Assembly (NCBI GenBank): GCA_949825025.1
Contig: OX463778.1
Span: forward strand, 744,001-808,000
From: Siphlonurus alternatus
Lineage: Eukaryota; Arthropoda; Insecta; Ephemeroptera; Siphlonuridae
Direction: 5' to 3'
DNA length: 64,000 nucleotides
In this document: piece by piece, positions 11,322 through 20,973 of the stretch
Numbering within the stretch: the stretch's first letter is position 1
Layout of the letters: each line of letters opens with the position of its first letter
Position numbers and translations under genes: made by a program
The notes under the pieces: model-generated
The model's input: the letters and a program-made list of their open reading frames with translations, nothing else
Told to the model about the DNA's origin: nothing
The model's database searches: none

Positions 11322-12700
11322 TGTTACGGTCCCTTCACTTAGCTTACCTCAAGTTCACAGTGAGAGTGGCCTTTCTGTTGTCTAAGGGTGAGGCACGCTA
11401 GTCAAGGTGTAACAAACAACTTAGTCTTCCACTAACTTATCTATAGATAAGTTCACTACCAAAATTCTCTTTATTATTTAAAGAAATCTGTGTAAAATTG
11501 CAGGTAGTTGGAGTTGTTTTATTTAAATAAAAGATCTAATTGTCATAAAAAATATTGATTGTATTTATTTAATGTTGAGGACGATACACTTTTGTCTATA
11601 AGGCAGTATGCATACTTTGATGCAAGGGAAAAAAAATAATAATACTGTAGCACGGAGATCATACACAAATGTAAACAAATAAACAGCTGAGCCTAATGAT
11701 GGCGATTTACCTGTAGACAGCCCAGGTTACACCAACATCACTAGTTAAAAGTTTACTAGGTCACCAAAATTCTCTTCACTAGCCAGCAAAACTTTCACAC
11801 AAGGGGACACGATTAAAGAGGGCGAATCAGCGGACGCTCTCGCCGCGACCGCCGCTCCCAATCAACTGACTTACCGTTTGCTGGCTAGCCCATTGTTTGG
11901 TGACCCCCACCTGCATATTTATGACGTAATATGAGGGGAGAAATACGTCACGTGACCATATTTTTAGGATTTTTGTGGCAGTGCTGCCAATCTTAAATTA
12001 AATTTACCAAGATTATAGTATTAAATTTACATAATATTTACTTCTGTAATTATGTCAAAAATAGCCAATTATAATTAGTACATTATTGTATTACTGTATG
12101 ATTAGTATGAACAAAAACAAATCATGATTAAGCATTGATTTGCATGATAGACTATATTTATTATGCCAGCATGGCCGGCACATGAGACCCGTAGATTATA
12201 ACAGACTTTGCGTTTTACGAGTATCGTAGACCCTTTTAAAAACATAATAATTATTTTCTGCAACATCCTAGCAGTATTTACATTAGCTAAATTGGCATTT
12301 TACAGCATTAAATTGGATATAAAACCTATATTACATTTGTTACTGGACGGGGTTTACAAAGGTAGACAAAAGGAATCTATTTAGATTATGTTTAAGGCAA
12401 ATTATGATGAGAATATAGCTTTAAAAGATATTGTGGCAAGTTATTTAAGTAGCTTAATTAATATTTAATAAATAATGATAAGGTTTGTAAGTAAATGATA
12501 TGACAAGTACTTACTATTAGCTTTTTGCTTCAAAACTTTTCCGTTGTTGCCTGAGGGGAACACGGCCATATGTTTATTTTTATTTTGGTTGCGCTTTTGT
12601 ATTGTTGTTTGTGCGCGCTTTTTTTTTTAAATACAGTACGCTTTGCCGTGCCGTCCAGTAAGTTGGTTTAAATGCTTTTACATATAATATGCACCGTTAT
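11322..12700 (-). repeat. LTR (3' LTR of minus-strand retrotransposon)
   Basis: 1379 bp, from TGTTACGG to CCGTTAT as read on the plus strand. It is collinear with 17762-19140 at a constant offset of 6440, and no difference was seen in the stretches compared. The five bases before it (11317-11321, ACGTG) are repeated after the other LTR. Confidence 0.92.
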
Positions 12701-12701
12701 A

Positions 12702-12716
12702 TTAACCCCCCTTTTA
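12702..12716 (-). promoter_or_regulatory. Polypurine tract (plus-strand primer)
   Basis: On the minus strand this reads TTAAAAGGGGGGTT, about 4 bases from the LTR. Its position is right for initiating plus-strand DNA synthesis and fixes the element's orientation. Confidence 0.65.
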
Positions 12717-12936
12717 ATAATTGCAAGGTTTACACTTGTGATTTTAAAACAAAAGGTTTAGCAAAATGGGTTTAGCTTCTATTCCCAGATTAAACATAAG
12801 AAAATTTATAAATTATTAACTTGCATATTAAAGAAAAAAGAAAATTGAAACATAATTAAATACAGGTGGTTGCAAAATATTTAGCACAGTAGAAGTAGGT
12901 AAAATTAAAACATATAAATACGTGAACAGCTTGTAT

Positions 12937-15900
12937 TCACGCTCTTCGGGGTCTTTTTCTGGGGTCTGAAGAGTAGGGGGTTGAGTAGGCATGGTTTCCA
13001 TGCCTTGTCTTGAATTTTATACTCCTTGAGCTCTCCCTCCTCGATGGGATAAGAGAGAATGTGGGATCGAGCGGGGGGCTCTGGGACCACGTCTGGCTTC
13101 CACACGCTCGCCCAACAATATTATGCTTGGGGGTAAAGGAATCTCTGAGTGGGAGGCACTGGGACAATGTCTGGCCCCACTTCACTCGATTTCTGAGGGG
13201 TTCTTCAACAAAATCACTCTGTTGTTGTTGCTGCGTGGAGATTGGGTACACACAAGCGGGCCTTGGTTTGGCAGTTCCCTGGTTTGCGTTGCTAGGTACA
13301 TTGGTGCGTCTCCATGCCATGTCACCGACCTGGAAAGGGGAGGGATGTTTATCCTCTCTGTATACCCTTGCTTGGCATTCTCGAGTCGCACGGCAACGTG
13401 CTTGAGCGGTGGCAATAATGTTTTGTATCTTATTAGCCAACGAGGCAGCGAATTTATCAGCTTCTTCCTCCGCACTGACTTGTGGCGGGGGTGGATCTGG
13501 CGGTTGTTCAGTTGCTGCCTTCGACGGAGATTGTAATTCCCGTTCAAAGGTACGGAGGGCAGGAGTTTGATTGGTAGCTTCACTTAGAGAGTTGTGAAGA
13601 GCGTAACAGAGGGCAGGCGGGGGTTTATTTGAATGGATGTGGCGAGTGGTCTCAGGTAGGAGGTGGTACCCATTCCTCTCAAGGAGGGTGATATGCTCCT
13701 GAGCTTCTGAGAGATGTTTTTGCATTTCCAGTAACGCTGCTCCTTGTTGTTTTGCGGTTCTATTGCGCCGTTGCCTCCTTTTCAGAGTCTTCGATCCTGG
13801 TTTTCGACGATCTCGAGATGGGCCGTACTCACTTCTTGAGCGAAATCTACTCGATTCTGCTTGGGCTTGTGGGTGATGGGTCTCGGCGGAAGCTGGGGCA
13901 GGTGATTCCATGACGGGTGGTCTGTTCGTCATGAGTTGGAGGTTTTCAGCCGGGGTGGCTGCTGTCTCTGCCAACTTCACTCTCCGGCGCTTGATAAAAT
14001 CGCGGCCAAGTATAATTTCTTTCGAACTGGAACTCTGCATGTAGAACTTATGTCTGAATTTGCCACCAGGGAATGCGATTTTGATCTTCGTTGTTCCGTC
14101 TAGTGGGGTTGCTCCTCCGACGAATCCCAGGGTGCTGATACTGTCCTTAATTTGTATGCCCAGATCCCTAGCACGCTTACATAAGGATGGTCCCAGAATA
14201 CTGACATTTGACCCTGTATCTAGCATGGCTAGACACTCTACACCGAGGATTTTAACGCGGAGAAGGGGTTCGTCCATGTTCGATATATTGGGTGGAGATC
14301 GGTGTTTAGGAGAGGGTGCAAGGGTTGTAGTTCCAGAGGATGGGGTGGTGGTGGTACCAGGAATGAAGGCTGCATTGGTATTGGACAATGCTAGTCTGGC
14401 TAAGCGTCTTTCTTTCTTCCTTTGTTTTTTTAAGAATTTTAGCATTCTTTTCCTTCTCCTACGCCTACGTGACTCACTACGCGCTTCCCTCTCGCATTGC
14501 AGAGTTACATGCGAGAGGGGCTCTCCACATTTTTTGGAGCGGTTGGGGGTTGGTGACCGACTGCGAGCTGCGGGATCTCGAGGTGTTCTTTGAGGACAGG
14601 AACGAGCGTAGTGATTGCCTCCACACGTGAAGCAAACGACAGTCACTGAGTTGTTATTTGGTCGCCTCGTATCGTCCCCAGCAAAGGACACGTGTCTCTC
14701 ACTTGAGTTGTTGCTGGCGGGTCGCTGTTGGGGGCTGTGATGCGGGTTGGTAGTGGCAGCGCTAGGTGGTGTTGTGGGTCGTGCATGCTGATCTTGGTCG
14801 CGACCCCCCAGCTGCCTCCTCGCGGCATGTGGGTCTTGCACACCTAGGGTAGCTTGCGATGTCCCCCTGTGTGTACCATACCTTGATGGAGGGGGGGTTG
14901 GGGTTCTCGGTGCGTCAGTTCTAGTATTGTGACCACTGTACGCTAATTTTGGCTCAATGCAATATTTAGCTTCAGGTGGCAACTTGTACTTTCTTTCCTG
15001 CATAATTCTGTATTGTATATTATATGCTTCCCTCGCTAGCTCATACAAATTATTGAATGTTCTACCACCCCCGATGACGTAATCGCGATACTTAGGGTAC
15101 ATTTGGTTAAGTACTCGCTGCACTTTATCTGCATCGGATACTTGAACATTTAGCCGGCGATAGAAACCAGCAATGACTGCGATGTATGAGGTAAGGGCTT
15201 CGTCGGGATGTTGGGTTCGAGCCTCGAGCTCTTTCCACAGAAGCTCGGGGTAGTTCGGGGCACCAAACTCACGCATGAGGGCGCCCACGAAACAATCCCA
15301 ATTGTCGAAAACTCCATGCTGCTCGCACTCAAACTCCCACCACAGATGAGCTTCTCCCACTAGAGCAGAGGACATGGCGTGACTCATCATAGCTTGAGGG
15401 GTGAGTGAGAATGAGCGTGCATATCTTTCGAATGCAATTATGAAATCCGAGGGGGTGAGTTTATCCCTTCTGCCACTGAAGGTGGGCAAGGGTAGACGAA
15501 GTGATGGTATTTGTTGCCCCGGTTGCCATGGGCGGGGACCTGGTACCATATTTGGATACAAGATTTGGTTCATATGCATTTGTGGTTGTACAAGTGCTGG
15601 GAAGTTAGGTTGATATGCTACCCCATGTTGAGGTTGGTCAGTGTATTGGTAGAATGCTGGGGGCATGACAGGAGCGACTGGCTGGCCTGCCATGTACCCT
15701 AATTGATTATAGTTAGGTTGAGGTGCTCGCGGCTGCGCAAAGACAGGGATGTCAGGACGGGCAGGCCCAGTTATGGGGACTGGTGGGACTGGACCCAAAG
15801 CCTGAGGGTCTGCTGCTCTGCCTGGAGCTTGTGGAATAAACTGATTATCTTGTTGGTGAAAATTGGCAGCAACAGGGGTTCTTTGAGGTCGTAAAATATT

Positions 15901-17454
15901 AGGATTGTTTGGTTCTGGGTGGGTAATTTGTGGAAACGGAATTTGTGGATGAGGGTTGGACGGTAAGGGTTGAGGCATAGGATGATAATATTCGCCCTGG
16001 TACATTGTATTGTGGTTAGCCGCGCCTCCTTGGGCTGGCACGTGACTCACAATTTGTTGCGGATTTTGTTGAATAAAATCTAATAGCTGAGGATGAGGTT
16101 GCTGTTGTTGATAGATAGGTTGATATTGTTGATAGGTGGGTTGATATTGTTGATAAGGGGGTTGGTATTGTTGTACCATCCCGGGGTTGACAACCTGATT
16201 GTAATGTTGATCCAAATGTGGGCGTGGCTGTAGTACTTGTTCACCATCTGCACCTTGATGATTCGGTTCATTATTATAAACTACTTGCTGCTGTGTTGAC
16301 GTCACCCCCACATTCCTATTGTCCACCTCCGGTTGTTGCGACCCCCCAGTTGGAGCTCGTGAGGGTGCAGGTATGTTATACTGCTTCCTTATCGCACCTG
16401 TATTAGGTCGAACTGGTACTGGGGGTGGCATTTGGCTCTCACGCGCGCTAGTTGGCACGGATGGCTGCATACGGTGATGGTAACGTCGCAGGGGTGGTAT
16501 GGTTTGCTGGAAATTAGGTTGGGTATCAAGGTGTTGAGGGTTAGGCTCGTTGTTTGAGAATGAGTTACTGTTGTCCATGATTTCAGGATTAAGTTGATTA
16601 TTATTTAGGTTATTTTGTCCTAAATACGTTGGTGTGAACATTGTTGCTGTATGTAATTGGTGTTGTAAATTACTCACCGGTGTTGACTGCCTCCCTGCGG
16701 TTTGGTTTGAAGCCAGTGGGGGTAGGTTGAGGGTGTTTTGTACCATGTTGGGCCGCCCTTGCTCCGGACCCCGAGTCAAAGCAGGGCGAGCGCCAATAGG
16801 ATTGTATTGTCTATAATTTAAATTATAGTCTATTTCTTCTGTTGCAGTTTCATTTTCATTAAATTCACGTCGAGAATTAATTCTATTTTCCATTGCATTA
16901 ATTGCCTCTCTCAGGCGTTGCATATCAGATGCATTTGACATTGTGGGTAGTGCAGCTGCTTCGTCTTGTAGAGTAAGGAGAGCAGAAGCGGCTGCCAGGC
17001 GATCTGTCTCGTTGTGACGATTTTCCGCGGACATTTCTGGTTGCCCGAAGTGTATATTGTTGTCCTGCGTGTTGTTCGGACGATCTACTACTGCAGCTTG
17101 GTGTCGCTCAACAGGCCCTCCTGCTGCTGGATTGCCATAGAGCTCAGCAATTACACCTGGTCTGGTTAAGTAATCGCTGACTGCCACCCCTTGGGGTAAC
17201 ACACGGAACATGGTCTCGCCCCCATCTGTCTGTGGTTGCGAAGAATGCCCGCGCTCCACCGAGACTGACTGACTCCCCTCGCGCGGCTCACCCCCACGTG
17301 AACTCGCGCCATGGCTCCCGGAGCCGTGATACGCCCTGAGCGGCGCCTGAGAGGATTGCTCGGCGAAACTTCTTGGAGCTCGGCCCTCGCGGCTTTGCTC
17401 CCTGGAGGCCTCGTCCTCTGACGGAGGGTCGGAGGCCCCACTCCTTGCTGCCAT
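12937..17454 (-). CDS. Gag-protease-(integrase tail) polyprotein of LTR retrotransposon
   Basis: An intact frame of 1505 codons. Residues 1-650 are low-complexity and rich in Q, N and P. A Ty3/gypsy-type Gag core follows at about 655-790 (FSGRRDKLTPSDF, then LVGEAHLWWEFE). There is one zinc knuckle of the CX2CX4HX4C type at about 940 (CFTCGGNHYARSC), after which the chain is Arg/Lys-rich. An aspartic protease has its active-site motif LDTGSN near 1078 and a conserved ILGRDF near 1145. From about 1280 the chain matches the end of an integrase: EATNQTPAL, FERELQSP, then FQVGDMAWRR near 1373. Reverse transcriptase, RNase H and the integrase catalytic core are absent, with the frame kept open across the join. 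The start is the first ATG after a ~300-base leader. A fusion by internal deletion is my inference. Confidence 0.88.
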   Translation of the reverse strand: MAARSGASDPPSEDEASREQSREGRAPRSFAEQSSQAPLRAYHGSGSHGASSRGGEPREGSQSVSVERGHSSQPQTDGGETMFRVLPQGVAVSDYLTRPGVIAELYGNPAAGGPVERHQAAVVDRPNNTQDNNIHFGQPEMSAENRHNETDRLAAASALLTLQDEAAALPTMSNASDMQRLREAINAMENRINSRREFNENETATEEIDYNLNYRQYNPIGARPALTRGPEQGRPNMVQNTLNLPPLASNQTAGRQSTPVSNLQHQLHTATMFTPTYLGQNNLNNNQLNPEIMDNSNSFSNNEPNPQHLDTQPNFQQTIPPLRRYHHRMQPSVPTSARESQMPPPVPVRPNTGAIRKQYNIPAPSRAPTGGSQQPEVDNRNVGVTSTQQQVVYNNEPNHQGADGEQVLQPRPHLDQHYNQVVNPGMVQQYQPPYQQYQPTYQQYQPIYQQQQPHPQLLDFIQQNPQQIVSHVPAQGGAANHNTMYQGEYYHPMPQPLPSNPHPQIPFPQITHPEPNNPNILRPQRTPVAANFHQQDNQFIPQAPGRAADPQALGPVPPVPITGPARPDIPVFAQPRAPQPNYNQLGYMAGQPVAPVMPPAFYQYTDQPQHGVAYQPNFPALVQPQMHMNQILYPNMVPGPRPWQPGQQIPSLRLPLPTFSGRRDKLTPSDFIIAFERYARSFSLTPQAMMSHAMSSALVGEAHLWWEFECEQHGVFDNWDCFVGALMREFGAPNYPELLWKELEARTQHPDEALTSYIAVIAGFYRRLNVQVSDADKVQRVLNQMYPKYRDYVIGGGRTFNNLYELAREAYNIQYRIMQERKYKLPPEAKYCIEPKLAYSGHNTRTDAPRTPTPPPSRYGTHRGTSQATLGVQDPHAARRQLGGRDQDQHARPTTPPSAATTNPHHSPQQRPASNNSSERHVSFAGDDTRRPNNNSVTVVCFTCGGNHYARSCPQRTPRDPAARSRSPTPNRSKKCGEPLSHVTLQCEREARSESRRRRRRKRMLKFLKKQRKKERRLARLALSNTNAAFIPGTTTTPSSGTTTLAPSPKHRSPPNISNMDEPLLRVKILGVECLAMLDTGSNVSILGPSLCKRARDLGIQIKDSISTLGFVGGATPLDGTTKIKIAFPGGKFRHKFYMQSSSSKEIILGRDFIKRRRVKLAETAATPAENLQLMTNRPPVMESPAPASAETHHPQAQAESSRFRSRSEYGPSRDRRKPGSKTLKRRQRRNRTAKQQGAALLEMQKHLSEAQEHITLLERNGYHLLPETTRHIHSNKPPPALCYALHNSLSEATNQTPALRTFERELQSPSKAATEQPPDPPPPQVSAEEEADKFAASLANKIQNIIATAQARCRATRECQARVYREDKHPSPFQVGDMAWRRTNVPSNANQGTAKPRPACVYPISTQQQQQSDFVEEPLRNRVKWGQTLSQCLPLRDSFTPKHNIVGRACGSQTWSQSPPLDPTFSLIPSRRESSRSIKFKTRHGNHAYSTPYSSDPRKRPRRA

Positions 17455-17738
17455 AGCTGTATGACTTGCTAATTATCTTTCGTCAACTCTAGGTCAATAA
17501 TAAGTGACAAAAATATATGCCGGTATAATATCTCCCGACAATTTGTGCCCTTATATCGAAAGAAAATTAACCAAAGAAATTGCTTACTTAAGTTTGTGTA
17601 TGATCCAATTTAATTTTGTTAAGAGATTATGAGAGTTTCGGATTTTACGTCGTATAATTATTTTACGTATAATTATAAACGACGCTGGCGCGGGTGGGCG
17701 TGCCAAAAGTGCATGCACTTGGAGGACACCCAATTATC

Positions 17739-17756
17739 CCGGAATACAGGCCCCCA
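17739..17756 (-). promoter_or_regulatory. Candidate primer-binding site
   Basis: Five bases after the upstream LTR the minus strand reads TGGGGGCCTGTATTCCGG. It begins with the TGG expected to pair with a tRNA 3' CCA end. I could not assign the tRNA. Confidence 0.45.
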
Positions 17757-17761
17757 CGGTT

Positions 17762-19140
17762 TGTTACGGTCCCTTCACTTAGCTTACCTCAAGTTCACAG
17801 TGAGAGTGGCCTTTCTGTTGTCTAAGGGTGAGGCACGCTAGTCAAGGTGTAACAAACAACTTAGTCTTCCACTAACTTATCTATAGATAAGTTCACTACC
17901 AAAATTCTCTTTATTATTTAAAGAAATCTGTGTAAAATTGCAGGTAGTTGGAGTTGTTTTATTTAAATAAAAGATCTAATTGTCATAAAAAATATTGATT
18001 GTATTTATTTAATGTTGAGGACGATACACTTTTGTCTATAAGGCAGTATGCATACTTTGATGCAAGGGAAAAAAAATAATAATACTGTAGCACGGAGATC
18101 ATACACAAATGTAAACAAATAAACAGCTGAGCCTAATGATGGCGATTTACCTGTAGACAGCCCAGGTTACACCAACATCACTAGTTAAAAGTTTACTAGG
18201 TCACCAAAATTCTCTTCACTAGCCAGCAAAACTTTCACACAAGGGGACACGATTAAAGAGGGCGAATCAGCGGACGCTCTCGCCGCGACCGCCGCTCCCA
18301 ATCAACTGACTTACCGTTTGCTGGCTAGCCCATTGTTTGGTGACCCCCACCTGCATATTTATGACGTAATATGAGGGGAGAAATACGTCACGTGACCATA
18401 TTTTTAGGATTTTTGTGGCAGTGCTGCCAATCTTAAATTAAATTTACCAAGATTATAGTATTAAATTTACATAATATTTACTTCTGTAATTATGTCAAAA
18501 ATAGCCAATTATAATTAGTACATTATTGTATTACTGTATGATTAGTATGAACAAAAACAAATCATGATTAAGCATTGATTTGCATGATAGACTATATTTA
18601 TTATGCCAGCATGGCCGGCACATGAGACCCGTAGATTATAACAGACTTTGCGTTTTACGAGTATCGTAGACCCTTTTAAAAACATAATAATTATTTTCTG
18701 CAACATCCTAGCAGTATTTACATTAGCTAAATTGGCATTTTACAGCATTAAATTGGATATAAAACCTATATTACATTTGTTACTGGACGGGGTTTACAAA
18801 GGTAGACAAAAGGAATCTATTTAGATTATGTTTAAGGCAAATTATGATGAGAATATAGCTTTAAAAGATATTGTGGCAAGTTATTTAAGTAGCTTAATTA
18901 ATATTTAATAAATAATGATAAGGTTTGTAAGTAAATGATATGACAAGTACTTACTATTAGCTTTTTGCTTCAAAACTTTTCCGTTGTTGCCTGAGGGGAA
19001 CACGGCCATATGTTTATTTTTATTTTGGTTGCGCTTTTGTATTGTTGTTTGTGCGCGCTTTTTTTTTTAAATACAGTACGCTTTGCCGTGCCGTCCAGTA
19101 AGTTGGTTTAAATGCTTTTACATATAATATGCACCGTTAT
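17762..19140 (-). repeat. LTR (5' LTR of minus-strand retrotransposon)
   Basis: 1379 bp, the partner of 11322-12700. On the coding strand it would contain the promoter for the Gag-protease ORF. It is followed on the plus strand by ACGTG, the target duplication. Confidence 0.92.
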
Positions 19141-20571
19141 ACGTGTTCCAACCATTTTTACTACAGGGCCTTGGCCACGTGGTAAACTCGTATGGATTGG
19201 TTTGCAATTCAATTGCAACTGGTTTGCACAATAGTAGCGTCCCCTGCCCCCTCCTCCATTTCCGCCCCTCCCGCCTACTTCCTGTTTCCCCTACAATTTA
19301 TTCTCCACGTGCAACTAAACTTTGCCATAATGGCGACCGGCCGGCCTTCAGCTATAGAGTTCTTTCTGCATGGATGGGAATTTGCAGCATCAGGTCATCA
19401 GATGATTTTATTTTTTCGAATATGCTAGATGCTGCTGCATGCATTCCAGCTCCTCCACTAAAAACATATAAGAGAAGATAATTAAAATACATAATATACG
19501 TCTTTGATTACATTATCTATATTTTATTATTACTATATATATATATTAATCATTCAAAGGTATAATATAGTAAGTACTTATAATTATGGAGAATCAGATC
19601 AAATTTAATTTATCCATGTAATTTTATATACAGAGTAATTTTTATTAATAATATTTATAATGATCAATTTTAATAGTAAAATTGACAAATAGAAAATTAA
19701 AGTTTGAATTTAAATGAATTTGCATGCAGTTATAAATTGTACTGTAATGCATTAAACTATGCATATACATAAAAGTTAAAATGAGTATATTTATAAAATT
19801 ATATTAATTGTAATGTTTACCTGATTCCTTGCTATAATAATATTATATTATAGCAACAGCATTATAATATGTCCGCTCTGCTCGGAGTCCATGGCTGCTC
19901 TGCTGCTTGCAGCTTGCTGCCTTCGTGTTTGGAATGTTAAAGTTAAAGGGTATGCAACAACAAATTCTATTGGTTTAAAAAGAGCTGAAATTTTTTTAAC
20001 ATTACTTCTAAACCAATGGCAAGCCATCTTTTACACAGCTAGGAATGAATCTTCAAATTGATGCATACGAGTTTCCATACGTTTAACGGTTTTTTGAAGG
20101 AAGTTTAAGGTCACGTACACATTGCATACGAGTTGCAAACTAGAAGGGAGTTGAGAAAAAATACAAGAGAGTTCCAACCGAGATTTTTGTGTGCAAGTGA
20201 GTTCCAACCGAGAGTAGGGTGTGCAAGTGTGTTGCAACCCAGTCGTCCAACCTAGTTGCATACTAGAGAATGTGCAAGTGTGTTGCAACCCAGTCCGTCC
20301 AACCTTGTTGCATACTAGAGGATTTTGCGTTTTTGCTGTGAATACGTGCTGATACGTGTTCCAACCGTATTGCATACATTTTTAGCCCGTTCCATACCAG
20401 ATTTATACGTGATGCATACCAGTTGCATACGTTTTTGTTTTACTTGAGGTACTGCAGTATCATATACTTCCAAATCTTCCAATACCTAATTCTCCTGCTT
20501 CAAGGAATTCCCTCCCCCCAAGATTTTGTACAGATCTGTCCAAACGACATAGGGTCAGTTATGATATAATA

Positions 20572-20749
20572 GGGGGACATTCACAAAGCACTTTAACCCC
20601 CACTTTAGCCCCGATTTTTAACCCTGGTGCTAAACATGGTACTAAAACAGGGGCTAACCATGTTAAGCTTATAGTTTAGCACCATGTTTAGCACCAGGGT
20701 TAAAAATTGGGGCTAAAGTTGGGGTTAAAGTGCTTTGTGAATGTCCCCC
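20572..20749. mobile_element. Palindromic MITE (GGGGGACATTCAC)
   Basis: 178 bp, nearly a perfect inverted repeat with ends GGGGGACATTCACAAAGCAC and its complement. The inner repeats are GGTGCTAAACATGGT and GGGTTAAAAATTGGGGC. There is no coding capacity. Confidence 0.85.
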
Positions 20750-20879
20750 AATATATGAGTTATATCATTATATGACACATATGTTATCTGAGTTAATTAT
20801 CTCTACATAAAAATAATGCCTAATATATTATGTTATAGTCATGAGACAAAATTCAGGTTGATGGCTGTATAAGACCTCA

Positions 20880-20880
<1 letters not shown>

Positions 20881-20970
<90 letters not shown>
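20881..20970. repeat. (TA)n microsatellite
   Basis: About 90 bp of TA repeats immediately left of the pogo-like element. The frames running through it are not genes. Confidence 0.95.

Positions 20971-20973
<3 letters not shown>

Larger units (their letters stand above)
11322..19140 (-). mobile_element. Complete non-autonomous Ty3/gypsy-type LTR retrotransposon
   Basis: 7819 bp with two equal-length LTRs, a 5-bp target duplication ACGTG (11317-11321 and 19141-19145), and a 5061-bp internal region. Minus-strand polarity is shown by the single large ORF and by a polypurine tract just inside the low-coordinate LTR. The internal region has Gag, protease and the integrase tail, but no reverse transcriptase, RNase H or integrase core. 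It must therefore depend on enzymes supplied by a relative. Apparently identical LTRs suggest a recent insertion. Confidence 0.9.
11103..20448. mobile_element. TIR DNA element interrupted by the LTR retrotransposon
   Basis: The left end CTCAAGTAAAACGAAAACGT and the following ~60 bp are mirrored at about 20385-20448. Subterminal motifs built on TATGCAAC, GCATACGAGTT and GTTCCAACC recur at both ends, as is common in hAT and CACTA type elements. Removing the LTR element and one copy of its ACGTG duplication gives a ~1.5-kb element with the junction CATACGTGTTCCAACC. That string closely matches a repeat of the same element near 20350. No transposase frame is convincing. The target duplication is not clear. 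Confidence 0.6.

Noticed and set aside
13010..17441. Many frames of 60-177 codons opposite or overlapping the Gag-protease ORF
   Set aside because: Shadows of the long ORF. None has a recognisable domain, and the polypurine tract and domain order support only the minus-strand ORF.
19143..19481. 112-codon plus-strand frame right of the LTR element as a transposase piece
   Set aside because: No catalytic motif or family resemblance. It begins at the LTR insertion site, so the start is accidental.
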